DNA of 20,403 nucleotides from Flavobacteriales bacterium (lineage in GTDB: Bacteria > Bacteroidota > Bacteroidia > Flavobacteriales_D > Crocinitomicaceae). The position numbers and the translations under genes are program-made. The stretch lies in NCBI GenBank assembly GCA_947458985.1, contig CANHBA010000014.1:1-20403 (forward strand), read 5' to 3'. Every line of letters starts with the position of its first letter. The first letter of the stretch is position 1. Of the stretch, positions 1 to 7,628 are shown piece by piece. The notes beneath the pieces were generated by a model. The model searched no databases, was not told where the DNA came from, and saw only the letters and a list, made by a program, of their open reading frames with translations.

Positions 1-313
1 TACTACAGCTCCTTTACATTGCGATGTTCCGTCTGAAGGATATCAAGCAGATTTAATTGCACTTACCATCACCAACACCACCAACGAAGTCAAAACGGTT
101 TCGTACAGTTTCGAATTGTATTATGATAACAATTGTGCAACTTGTGGTTACGATGAATACCTCTACACTCAAACTTTGCAACCGAACCAAACCTTGCAAG
201 GCGTTTGTCTAGACCGCAACAACATGGGTCTTACTATTTTTGACCACATGCCAGCAAACCTTACCAAAACACAACTGACCGACTACAACATCCTACACGT
301 TACGGTTCAGTAA
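1..313 (+). CDS. C-terminal part of a hypothetical secreted protein (5' truncated)
   Basis: The reading frame is open from base 2 to a TAA at 311-313, so only about the last 103 residues are present and the true start lies outside the window. A TTG at 116 is merely an internal Leu codon; the frame continues unbroken upstream of it. The fragment is rich in Thr, Asn and Tyr with alternating hydrophobic residues, as in a beta-sandwich, and has four cysteines (LHC, NNCATC, GVC). It ends in a strand-like HVTVQ. I recognise no family. The next gene starts 22 nt downstream on the same strand and is a T9SS cargo, so co-transcription of two exported proteins is plausible but inferred. Confidence 0.7.
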   Translation, partial: TTAPLHCDVPSEGYQADLIALTITNTTNEVKTVSYSFELYYDNNCATCGYDEYLYTQTLQPNQTLQGVCLDRNNMGLTIFDHMPANLTKTQLTDYNILHVTVQ

Positions 314-335
314 CCCAAACCAAAACTACTACTCC

Positions 336-2582
336 ATGAAATTCAAGCACCTCATCCTAGGACTTGCTCTCTCTTTTGGCCTTGGTCAAAATTTACAGGC
401 GCAATGTACCGTACAGGCTATTGCCCAAGACACCATCGTTCCTTGTAATGGCTCAACCATTTTAAGTGTAAACGGATCCGGAACAAGCGTTTTGGCTTTT
501 GGCGAGAACTTCAATGCAGGGCAACCTGTCGGTTGGGATTTCTCTCAAGTCGTGACCATCGCCAACAACACATGTGGCGTTCCTTCACTCGACGGTTCTG
601 ACTTCATGTGGATGGGAAACCAATCTGTTGCGCCACGCGTCATGGCTACTGTACCTCTGGATGTATCTGCAGGTGGTACGGTTTGTTTTGAAATGCGTTA
701 TTCCATTCAAGCACAAGCCTCCCCTTGTGAAGGCCCAGATTTAGCGAGTGAAGGTGTGTATCTTCAATATTCCATCGACAACGGCGCCACCTGGACTACC
801 ATGAACTACTGGAGCCCTAATGGGGGTTATGACTCTTACATGACTTCATGGAATCAGTATTGCGAAAACATACCCGTAGCGGCGCAAACTGCTACCACCA
901 AATTCCGTTGGACACAATTAGCCGTATCCGGCGCACCCTACGACCACTGGGGTCTCGACAACATTTCAATTTCTGCTTCTATCCCGAACTACACCATTAC
1001 TTGGCTTCACGACAACTATTCCTATCCAACGGGGGTGTATTCAGGAAACAACCCTACACCAGTATCGCCAACCGGCACTACGAGTTACATCGTCATGATG
1101 ACCGACAGCACCAATACTTGTTATGACACCATCACGCTTACCATCTCTTATCCACAAATTGACAACGTACTAGAAACCAACCCAACTTGCGGTAGCAGTA
1201 ACGGTATTTTAGATGCAAGTGCTTCAGGCGGTGCAGGTGGTTACACCTACAGCATCAATAACGGCCTTAATTTTCAACCTAGCGGCACCTTTACAGGCCT
1301 AGGCATTAATAACTATACGGTTATTTTAGTGGATCAAAACAACTGTTCAGACACCGTGCAAGCCGCCTTACTTGGCGTTGACTCTGTGGACATCAGCAAT
1401 ATGGTGGTCACGACCACAACTTGCGGACTAGATAACGGTATCATTGACCTTACCATTACGGGCGGAACCCCAGCTTATCAGTACAGTCTCACAAACGGCA
1501 GCACATTCTCTGCGAGCCCGATATTCAGCAATCTCGTACCCGGTTTTTACCAAATTTATGTGGAGGATGTCAATGGCTGCCACGACACAACTAGCGCCAC
1601 CATATACCCCTCTACCAACCCACTTCTTGGCCAAACAACCAGCACACTTGAATTTTGCAGTTTACAAGACGGCTCCATTACTACCAGCTCCACTTTAGGT
1701 GTTGCTCCTTATGTTTATGTTTTGCATCAAGGAACTACTTTGGTAGGTACCAGTCCAACAGGTGCATTTACCAACCTCAATTCTGGTTCTTATTGGGTTA
1801 CCGTTATTGACCAAATTGGTTGTGCCGATAGCACGCAAATTATGGTGGATAGCATTCCTGCACCAATTTCACCAATGTCCGATACCGTATTGTGTAACCT
1901 CACCCTTCAAGTATTTGGCGTGTTGTCTTACACAGGTAGCAATTGGTCTTCAAATGCGAGCGAAATTACATTCAGTAACCCAAGTGGGCAAAACCCGCTC
2001 ATTACCGCTGATACCTCTGGCATTTACTTGATCAACCTACAAGACACCGTTTGTAGCTTCAACCAAACCTTTAGCCTAACGTTTGTTGCAGATCCTTTCA
2101 CGGCAGTCATTGACACCACACTATGTATTGGTGAAACCGCCACACTTGCCGGCGTTCAGCAACCGCAAAACGTCAGTTACCTCTGGAGCACGGGTGCCAC
2201 AACCCCTACCATCCAAGTAACTACACCAGGCGATTACATTATTTCCACGACCAACATGTGTGGAACACTCATCGATACCGCTTCTGTTGCTTTCTATTTC
2301 TGCGATATCGAATTCCCTAACGTCTTTACACCAAATGCAGACGGCAACAACGATTATTTTCAAATGTTGTTTTACGGTGGTCTCAAAACCTATGAATGTA
2401 TCATCGTGAACCGCTGGGGCAATACCATTCGTGAATTTACAGACCCTGCATTCCAATGGGACGGCACAGATGAAAAAGGCAACGAAATGGAAGAAGGTGT
2501 CTACTTTTACGTGGCCCGCACCATTACAAATGCTGGCGACGAAATCGAAAAACAAGGGCTGGTACACCTCGTGAGAGAATAG
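336..2582 (+). CDS. Secreted adhesin-like protein: reelin-like domain, three SprB repeats, T9SS type B (gliding-associated) C-terminal domain
   Basis: 748 residues starting at ATG 336. Residues 1-23 form a Sec signal peptide ending in LQAQ. Residues about 53-214 resemble a reelin-type jelly-roll subrepeat: EGVYLQYSIDNGATW (139-153), then TTKFRWTQ (187-194) and HWGLDNISIS (204-213). Three SprB-like repeats follow at about 278-345, 355-423 and 433-503, each with a TCG..NG or FC..DG start, an aromatic-rich middle (YTYS, YQYS, YVYV) and an NYTVILVDQNNC-type end. An Ig/PKD-like stretch (510-655) leads to the C-terminal domain (659-748), with FPNVFTPNADGNNDYF, NRWGN, WDG and EGVYFYV: the gliding-motility-associated type B sorting signal. 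By family knowledge the protein crosses the outer membrane by T9SS and is released or held at the cell surface. SprB repeats occur in gliding adhesins. The ligand is unknown. Confidence 0.93.
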   Translation: MKFKHLILGLALSFGLGQNLQAQCTVQAIAQDTIVPCNGSTILSVNGSGTSVLAFGENFNAGQPVGWDFSQVVTIANNTCGVPSLDGSDFMWMGNQSVAPRVMATVPLDVSAGGTVCFEMRYSIQAQASPCEGPDLASEGVYLQYSIDNGATWTTMNYWSPNGGYDSYMTSWNQYCENIPVAAQTATTKFRWTQLAVSGAPYDHWGLDNISISASIPNYTITWLHDNYSYPTGVYSGNNPTPVSPTGTTSYIVMMTDSTNTCYDTITLTISYPQIDNVLETNPTCGSSNGILDASASGGAGGYTYSINNGLNFQPSGTFTGLGINNYTVILVDQNNCSDTVQAALLGVDSVDISNMVVTTTTCGLDNGIIDLTITGGTPAYQYSLTNGSTFSASPIFSNLVPGFYQIYVEDVNGCHDTTSATIYPSTNPLLGQTTSTLEFCSLQDGSITTSSTLGVAPYVYVLHQGTTLVGTSPTGAFTNLNSGSYWVTVIDQIGCADSTQIMVDSIPAPISPMSDTVLCNLTLQVFGVLSYTGSNWSSNASEITFSNPSGQNPLITADTSGIYLINLQDTVCSFNQTFSLTFVADPFTAVIDTTLCIGETATLAGVQQPQNVSYLWSTGATTPTIQVTTPGDYIISTTNMCGTLIDTASVAFYFCDIEFPNVFTPNADGNNDYFQMLFYGGLKTYECIIVNRWGNTIREFTDPAFQWDGTDEKGNEMEEGVYFYVARTITNAGDEIEKQGLVHLVRE

Positions 2583-2592
2583 CATTATTTGC

Positions 2593-2600
2593 TATCTTTG
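2593..2600 (+). promoter_or_regulatory. Bacteroidetes -7 box (TATCTTTG) before the nucleotide-sugar dehydratase gene
   Basis: TATCTTTG matches the Bacteroidetes sigma-factor -7 consensus TAnnTTTG exactly. It lies just after the stop codon of the T9SS gene and ends 3 nt before an in-frame GTG at 2604. No convincing -33 TTTG is seen at the expected distance. If functional, transcription would begin at about 2604-2607, which argues against the in-frame TTG at 2589 as the start codon. Confidence 0.5.
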
Positions 2601-2603
2601 CAT

Positions 2604-4481
2604 GTGCTTCAACTCAAAAAAAATACACCAAGATGGGTGATAGTCCTATTTGACTTACTCATCCATCTTTTCGCCTTATTTTTTGCCTATTTAATCCGCT
2701 TTGACCTCAAGGCGGATTTTTCTTTAATTGAGACCGAATGGGCTATTCTTTCTAAATCACTTTGGTTTTTTGTTGTTGTTAAATTAGTTGTATTTGCCCT
2801 TTTTCAAATTCAACAGGGCATTGTCAGACACACCTCTACCGCTGACTCCAAACGCATATTTATTGCTGAAATAACAACGTCTTTGCTCTTCATATTGGGA
2901 AGCATGGTTCGTTTCTATCAGCTAGACGGCTTCTATTTATTTCCAAACTCTGTACTGGTCATGGAATTCATTTTCAGTACTGCCTTTGTCATTTCAGGAC
3001 GTTTTGTCTTCAAACTATTATATCTTGAATACACCAAAGACAAAGGTAAAGAAGAAGCTATTCTCATATTTGGCGCTGGGGTATCAGGCCAACTCACCAA
3101 ACGTTTGATTGAAAAAGACACCGCAAACTTACAGCATGTTGTTGGTTTCTTAGACGATGCGACCAACCTTCAGAGCAAGCGCATAGAAGGCACACGTGTT
3201 TATCCACTTTCTGCACTCCGACAACTCAAAGAAAAGCATCAGATCAGCACCTTAATTATCGCTGTACAAAACATCGATACAAGCAAGCTCAAAGAACTCT
3301 CCGAAATTGCGCTCGACCTCAGCATTCAAATCAAAAGGGTACCAGAAGCACGCGCTTGGGTCAATGGCACATTTGAAGTGAGTAACCTCAAAAAAATTGA
3401 CATCAATAGTTTATTAGGGAGAGCTGTTATTTCGGTAGAAAACCCGAAGTTAGCAGCACACTTTTTGAACAAAACCATTCTTGTTACAGGTGCAGCTGGC
3501 AGTATTGGCAGTGGCCTAGCAGCGGCGCTTTTGCAGCAAAAAGTTGGGAAGCTCATTTTATTAGACCAAGCAGAATCTGCACTTTTTGACCTTGAACAGC
3601 GTTTCCAGAAAACTGAAACCACGGTGCAAATTGAATACGTCATCGGCGACATCTGCGATGAACAGCGCATGGAACGGCTCTTTGCTTTGTATGAGCCACA
3701 AATCGTTTTTCATGCTGCAGCCTATAAGCACGTTCCTTTAATGGAGGCCAACCCCGCAGAAGCAGTCCGAAACAACATTGGCGGTACAAAACGTATTGCA
3801 GAATTAGCCGCGAAGTTCAAGGCCGATCAGTTCATCATGATTTCCACAGACAAAGCAGTGAATCCGACCAACGTTATGGGCGCCTCTAAACGCATCGCCG
3901 AAATGTTGGTGACAGAACTCAACGCAGCCCACCATACCGCTTACATCACAACACGCTTCGGCAACGTTTTGGGCTCGAACGGTTCGGTCATTCCTATTTT
4001 TGAAAAACAAATTGCTGAAGGTGGCCCTATTACCCTCACAGACGAACACATCACGAGGTTCTTCATGACCATCCCGGAAGCGTGTCAACTCGTGCTAGAA
4101 GCAGCTACAATGGGCAACGGTGGTGAAATTTTCGTTTTTGACATGGGCGAACCAGTCAAGATACTCGATCTTGCTAAAAAAATGATTCAACTTTCGGGTT
4201 TGCGTCCTTATACAGATATCAATATCAAAATTATAGGTCTGCGCCCTGGCGAAAAACGCTATGAAGAAGTACTCGCTAATGCAGAGAATACCATTCCGAC
4301 GTATCATCCGCAAATTTTGATTGCCAAAACAAGACCTACCGAAGCCGCCCAAAACGATCGCATTCAGCAACTTTTAACTACGGCAACGTTACAAGAAAAC
4401 GAAGCCAGCGTAAGCATCATGAAACAACTCGTTCCAGAATACATCTCCAATAATTCCTTATTTCAAAAACTCGACAAGTGA
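2604..4481 (+). CDS. Membrane-bound nucleotide-sugar 4,6-dehydratase, FlaA1/WbpM/CapD type
   Basis: An extended short-chain dehydrogenase that would act on a UDP-N-acetyl amino sugar at the inner membrane to feed surface polysaccharide synthesis. From GTG 2604 it has 625 residues; in-frame TTG 2589 (630 aa) and GTG 2637 are alternatives, and the -7 box at 2593-2600 favours 2604 or later. Four hydrophobic helices fill about residues 12-140. A first Rossmann-like fold follows (ILIFGAGVSGQ, about 153-163), then the catalytic SDR fold with the NAD loop TGAAGSIGSG (295-304), HAAAYKHVPLMEANP (370-384), STDKAVNPTNVMGASK (414-429) and RPGEKRYEE. The usual Tyr of Tyr-xxx-Lys is Met (MGASK), as in the Ser-Met-Lys triad of WbpM-type enzymes. 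Length is typical for the membrane-bound subfamily. The stop overlaps the next gene's start (GTGA). Exact substrate is not predictable. Confidence 0.9.
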   Translation: MLQLKKNTPRWVIVLFDLLIHLFALFFAYLIRFDLKADFSLIETEWAILSKSLWFFVVVKLVVFALFQIQQGIVRHTSTADSKRIFIAEITTSLLFILGSMVRFYQLDGFYLFPNSVLVMEFIFSTAFVISGRFVFKLLYLEYTKDKGKEEAILIFGAGVSGQLTKRLIEKDTANLQHVVGFLDDATNLQSKRIEGTRVYPLSALRQLKEKHQISTLIIAVQNIDTSKLKELSEIALDLSIQIKRVPEARAWVNGTFEVSNLKKIDINSLLGRAVISVENPKLAAHFLNKTILVTGAAGSIGSGLAAALLQQKVGKLILLDQAESALFDLEQRFQKTETTVQIEYVIGDICDEQRMERLFALYEPQIVFHAAAYKHVPLMEANPAEAVRNNIGGTKRIAELAAKFKADQFIMISTDKAVNPTNVMGASKRIAEMLVTELNAAHHTAYITTRFGNVLGSNGSVIPIFEKQIAEGGPITLTDEHITRFFMTIPEACQLVLEAATMGNGGEIFVFDMGEPVKILDLAKKMIQLSGLRPYTDINIKIIGLRPGEKRYEEVLANAENTIPTYHPQILIAKTRPTEAAQNDRIQQLLTTATLQENEASVSIMKQLVPEYISNNSLFQKLDK

Positions 4482-4876
4482 TCAAACCAGCCAAAATTCA
4501 AGTCCGTTTAACCGATATAGACATCCTCGGGCACGTCAACAACGCTATTTACCTGAGTTATTTTGAAATGACACGCATCCACTATTTCAATTTATTAGTG
4601 GGGCCAAACTGGGATTGGATGGAAAACGGGGTGGTATTGGTGCACAACGAAGTACAGTATCACCAACCTATCTTTTTAGCAGACGCCCCAGAAATTCATA
4701 TGTTTTGTAACAAAATTGGCAACAAGAGTTTTACCCTGAGTTATGAAATTCATGTCAACGGCCAACTCAAAACAACAGGTAGCAGCACGCTGGTTGGCTT
4801 CAATTCGAACCTGCAAAAAAGCATTGAAATACCTGCACTCATGCGCGAATCGCTGCTGAAATTGCCAAAAAAATAG
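4478..4876 (+). CDS. Hotdog-fold acyl-CoA thioesterase (4HBT/YbgC family)
   Basis: 132 residues. It has the family hallmark RLTDIDILGHVNNAIYLSYF (residues 10-29), a DxDxxGHVNN motif in which Asp15 is the likely catalytic aspartate, followed by the long hotdog helix and the strands VLVHNEVQYHQPIF and SFTLSYEIHV. It should hydrolyse acyl-CoA thioesters in the cytoplasm; the acyl chain is unknown. The start is GTG at 4478 within GTGA, overlapping the TGA of the dehydratase gene by 4 nt, so translation is probably coupled. No ATG in this frame precedes the motif. Length (130-140 aa) is normal. The pairing with a sugar dehydratase has no obvious biochemical logic and may be only operon packing. 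Confidence 0.87.
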   Translation: MIKPAKIQVRLTDIDILGHVNNAIYLSYFEMTRIHYFNLLVGPNWDWMENGVVLVHNEVQYHQPIFLADAPEIHMFCNKIGNKSFTLSYEIHVNGQLKTTGSSTLVGFNSNLQKSIEIPALMRESLLKLPKK

Positions 4877-4887
4877 CTCTAAACAAA

Positions 4888-5811
4888 ATGATGATCAAAC
4901 TATATGTATTTGTCTTGACTTTTTTATGCGCAAATTTAGTTTTGGCGCAAGTACCCGAGCCGTGCAAGAGCACAAGGCAGGTTTGCCCCACAAAAAACGT
5001 CAAATATTGCCATGAAAGTATTGCCTTTGACGAAGACCACAATTTGTATTTATTGCGCAAAGATTACGCAACGCCTTACAATGGCAATTGCGTGAGTTGT
5101 TATCCAAACTTCATCATCGAAGAAAAATTAAATTTTGTCAATGGAAGGCGTCAAGGTACAGACACCTCCTATTACAAAAGTGGTTGCATCCAAGCCATTC
5201 AGACTTACCAAATTGGCGTTGAGCAAGGTGCCACTTACATTTATTACGATTCTACCAATCGGGTGCAATTTGAGATTTGGTACCAAAACGGCAAACTTCA
5301 TGGGCCATCTATTCAATTTAATGCAAATGCCTTGGCCGACACCCTGATGTACAAACATTATAAAAACGGCATTCTAGACGGCCCCCAGCGCAGCTATTTT
5401 CCGAATGGTAAAGTGCGTAAGCTCACTCATTACAAAGACGGCTTTAGCGACGGTCCTCAAATCACTTACAATAACAACGGTCAGAAAGAAAGTGAGCTAT
5501 TCTTCAAAGTAGGTAAGAAACAAGGAAACTGGAAGTACTATTTCGATAGCGGCAAAGTAGCGCGTACCGAAAACTGGAAAGACGGCAAGAAAAACGGTGA
5601 ATTCATCACTTACGACGAATTGGGTCAAGTCATGCAAACGGAAAAATTTGCTCTAGACCTACCTGTTGGGCGACATCAGACCTTCTATTCGGATGGCAAG
5701 CTCAATTACAGCTGCACCTACTCCAATAAAGGTGAAAAAATAGAAGAATACGTCATTGACCAATACGGCGTCAAGAAGCAGTTGTTTCCGAAAACTAATG
5801 GATCGGATTAA
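4888..5811 (+). CDS. Secreted MORN-like (MORN_2/YwqK type) repeat protein
   Basis: 307 residues with a Sec signal peptide, residues 1-20 ending in LVLAQ. Residues 26-71 carry five cysteines, including a CVSC pair (68-71), so the N-terminal segment may be disulphide-bonded or bind metal. About eight degenerate repeats of 23-26 residues follow (about 85-283), each with the frame xGxxxxYxxxGxxxxxxxYKNG: NGKLHGP, NGILDGP, DGFSDGP, VGKKQGN, DGKKNGE. These match the MORN variant common in Bacteroidetes and often mislabelled as a YwqK-type antitoxin; I see no toxin partner. The start could be ATG 4888 or the adjacent ATG 4891. It begins 11 nt after the thioesterase stop. The last 17 nt overlap the end of the convergent permease gene. 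A beta-solenoid-like periplasmic or surface protein of unknown role. Confidence 0.85.
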   Translation: MMIKLYVFVLTFLCANLVLAQVPEPCKSTRQVCPTKNVKYCHESIAFDEDHNLYLLRKDYATPYNGNCVSCYPNFIIEEKLNFVNGRRQGTDTSYYKSGCIQAIQTYQIGVEQGATYIYYDSTNRVQFEIWYQNGKLHGPSIQFNANALADTLMYKHYKNGILDGPQRSYFPNGKVRKLTHYKDGFSDGPQITYNNNGQKESELFFKVGKKQGNWKYYFDSGKVARTENWKDGKKNGEFITYDELGQVMQTEKFALDLPVGRHQTFYSDGKLNYSCTYSNKGEKIEEYVIDQYGVKKQLFPKTNGSD

Positions 5812-6544
5812 AGTAGCCCAAAACCATCGTTAAACCCATTGCTAATAAGGCAACACCAACGATGATTGACAACTTGGAATGGTTTACCTTTTGTATGTAT
5901 TTTTTACCCACTAAGGTGCCAATCAAGGCTCCAGGCACAGCGTAAAACATAACATGGGTTGGGTAGTAATTAGAAAACCATAATCCCGAAAAATATACAC
6001 TCACTCTGGTGAGGTCCACCAACAGCGAAATAATGGCGGTTGTGGCCACAAAAACAATAGGTTCAATCTTGAGTTTGGACAAAAACAAGGCCCTGAGTGC
6101 GCCCTGATGCCCGGAGAAGCCACCAAAAAAGCCACTCAAAATGCCGCCTATGCGCATGGCCCATGGGCCTTGAAGCGGAAATTTCCAATTGAACAATTCT
6201 AATAAGGCAAATAGGATAAATATGCCACCAAAAACAGGTGTGAGTTGGGGTCCGATGGTATCCTTCACTGTATGGAGGAGTTGCGCCCCTATGAAAGCAA
6301 AAAGCAGCGCTGGCAAGCCAAAATTTCGAAATAAATTCCAATCTATTGACCGTGACGTAAGCGCAACCTTTAAGATATTATTGCACAAATGAACGATACC
6401 CGCCATCAAAACGGCAAGAGGCGCATCAAAATAAATCATAAACACGGGAACCAAAATGGTATTGAGACCAAAGCCTGTAAAGAATGTGGCAAGTGCACCA
6501 AGAAATGATGTACCGACCACAACAATCAATAAAACGACTAACAT
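5795..6544 (-). CDS. TauE/SafE family permease (putative sulfite/organosulfonate exporter)
   Basis: 249 residues, almost entirely hydrophobic with about eight membrane helices in two related halves. The first contains GFGLNTILVPVFMIYFDAPL followed by AGIVHLCNNILK; the second contains GFFGGFSGHQGAL followed by TTAIISLLVDLTR. This inverted repeat is the mark of the TauE/SafE family (Pfam PF01925). ATG at 6544 is preferred over a TTG at 6580: it gives MLVVLLIVVVG as the first helix, and the longer form would add a charged, non-conserved tail that runs through the promoter. The substrate is not predictable from sequence. A -7 box lies 23 nt upstream. The 3' end overlaps the convergent MORN gene by 17 nt. 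Confidence 0.88.
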   Translation of the reverse strand: MLVVLLIVVVGTSFLGALATFFTGFGLNTILVPVFMIYFDAPLAVLMAGIVHLCNNILKVALTSRSIDWNLFRNFGLPALLFAFIGAQLLHTVKDTIGPQLTPVFGGIFILFALLELFNWKFPLQGPWAMRIGGILSGFFGGFSGHQGALRALFLSKLKIEPIVFVATTAIISLLVDLTRVSVYFSGLWFSNYYPTHVMFYAVPGALIGTLVGKKYIQKVNHSKLSIIVGVALLAMGLTMVLGYFNPIH

Positions 6545-6558
6545 ATCACTTCTTCTCG

Positions 6559-6566
6559 TATTTTTG
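6559..6566 (+). promoter_or_regulatory. -7 box (TATTTTTG) for L-threonine aldolase
   Basis: Exact match to TAnnTTTG, 14 nt before the aldolase ATG at 6581, giving an expected leader of roughly 8-10 nt. It is separated by one base from an oppositely oriented box (6568-6575) that serves the divergent permease gene. No clear -33 element. Confidence 0.5.
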
Positions 6567-6567
6567 T

Positions 6568-6575
6568 CAAAAGTA
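6568..6575 (-). promoter_or_regulatory. -7 box (TACTTTTG, minus strand) for the TauE/SafE permease
   Basis: On the minus strand 6575 to 6568 reads TACTTTTG, an exact TAnnTTTG match, 23 nt before the permease ATG (6544). It is arranged back to back with the forward box at 6559-6566, so polymerase bound at one should block the other. Function inferred from motif and position only. Confidence 0.45.
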
Positions 6576-6580
6576 AGCAA

Positions 6581-7597
6581 ATGATTGATTTACGTAGCGA
6601 CACCGTAACCCTACCCTCTTCTGAAATGCGCTCTGCCATGGCAAATGCACCTGTTGGAGACGACGTTTTTAAAGAAGATCCAACCGTTTTGGAACTCGAA
6701 GCCTATGGGGCAAAACTTTTTGGCAAAGAAGCCGCGCTTTTTTGCAGTTCGGGGACACAAACCAATCAAATTGCCATCAATGTCCATGTGCAACCTGGTG
6801 GAGAGGTCATTTGCCACGAAGAAAGTCATATCTATAAATACGAAGGCGGAGGCATTGCCAAAAACTCTGGCGCGTCTGTGCGCTTGTTGCCCGGAGACCG
6901 CGGCAGAATCACAGCCGCTGCGATTTCTCAATGGATCAATCCTGCACACGACGTCCATTTTCCGCTCACCCAGCTTGTTTCTTTAGAGGACACCGCTAAC
7001 CGCGGTGGCGGCGCTGTATATGACGTCGCTGAAATCGCAAAAATAAGTAGCGTTTGCAAAGCATTAAACCTACCCCTGCATCTCGATGGTGCAAGAGTTT
7101 TCAACGCATTAGCGCTCAATGGACTTGAAGCCGCGACATATGGCGCCTTTTACGACAGCATTTCGGTTTGCCTCTCAAAGGGCTTAGGAGCTCCCGTGGG
7201 TTCTTTACTATTGGGGAGCGCCGCATTTATTGACAAAGCGCGCCGTGTGAGAAAAGTAATGGGCGGCGGCATGCGCCAAGCTGGTATTATTGCTGCAGGT
7301 GGCTTGTATGCGCTGCAAAACAATGTAGAGCGCATTCATATCGACCATTTACATGCCAAGCAACTCGAACAAGCGCTGGCCTCTTGCACCTGGGTTAAAG
7401 AAGTGGTGCCGGTGCAAACCAATATTGTAGTGGCTATTCTCAAAGAGCCTGCGCAACGCGACCTCATCATCGAACAATTGAAACAAAAAGGTATTTTATG
7501 CATGGCTTTTGGCCCCGGCATGATCAGAATGGTAACGCATCTTGATATCTCCGCTGCAGATTGTGCATTTTGCATAGAAACCCTCCAAAAAATGTAA
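6581..7597 (+). CDS. ltaE: Low-specificity L-threonine aldolase
   Basis: 338 residues, the normal length of this PLP enzyme, which cleaves L-threonine/L-allo-threonine to glycine and acetaldehyde in the cytoplasm. The N-terminus MIDLRSDTVTLPSSEMRSAM carries the RSDT motif. Further conserved elements are VGDDVFKEDPT (25-35), SSGTQTNQIA (56-65), His83 in HEESHIYKYEGGG (ring stacking on PLP), HLDGAR (167-172, Asp169 for the pyridine nitrogen) and Lys200 in CLSKGLGAPVGS, the Schiff-base lysine. RKVMGGGMRQAG also fits the family. These positions agree with E. coli LtaE to within a few residues. It is divergent from the permease gene and appears to be monocistronic or read on into the OmpA-type gene 31 nt downstream. 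Confidence 0.95.
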   Translation: MIDLRSDTVTLPSSEMRSAMANAPVGDDVFKEDPTVLELEAYGAKLFGKEAALFCSSGTQTNQIAINVHVQPGGEVICHEESHIYKYEGGGIAKNSGASVRLLPGDRGRITAAAISQWINPAHDVHFPLTQLVSLEDTANRGGGAVYDVAEIAKISSVCKALNLPLHLDGARVFNALALNGLEAATYGAFYDSISVCLSKGLGAPVGSLLLGSAAFIDKARRVRKVMGGGMRQAGIIAAGGLYALQNNVERIHIDHLHAKQLEQALASCTWVKEVVPVQTNIVVAILKEPAQRDLIIEQLKQKGILCMAFGPGMIRMVTHLDISAADCAFCIETLQKM

Positions 7598-7628
7598 CTT
7601 TTTAGACCAAGTTCGTTAAACTCAGGTG

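Noticed and set aside
2121..2585. 154-residue minus-strand frame inside the T9SS type B gene
   Set aside because: Shadow frame opposite a strongly coding region with recognised domains; its sequence shows no family features.
2589..2603. TTG 2589 as the start of the nucleotide-sugar dehydratase
   Set aside because: The codons from 2589 to 2603 overlap a perfect -7 promoter box, so transcripts from it would lack this TTG; GTG 2604 is preferred, though read-through from upstream cannot be excluded.
4888..5811. Antitoxin of a toxin-antitoxin pair (YwqK-type name often given to MORN proteins)
   Set aside because: The protein has a signal peptide and its neighbours, a thioesterase and a permease, are not toxins.
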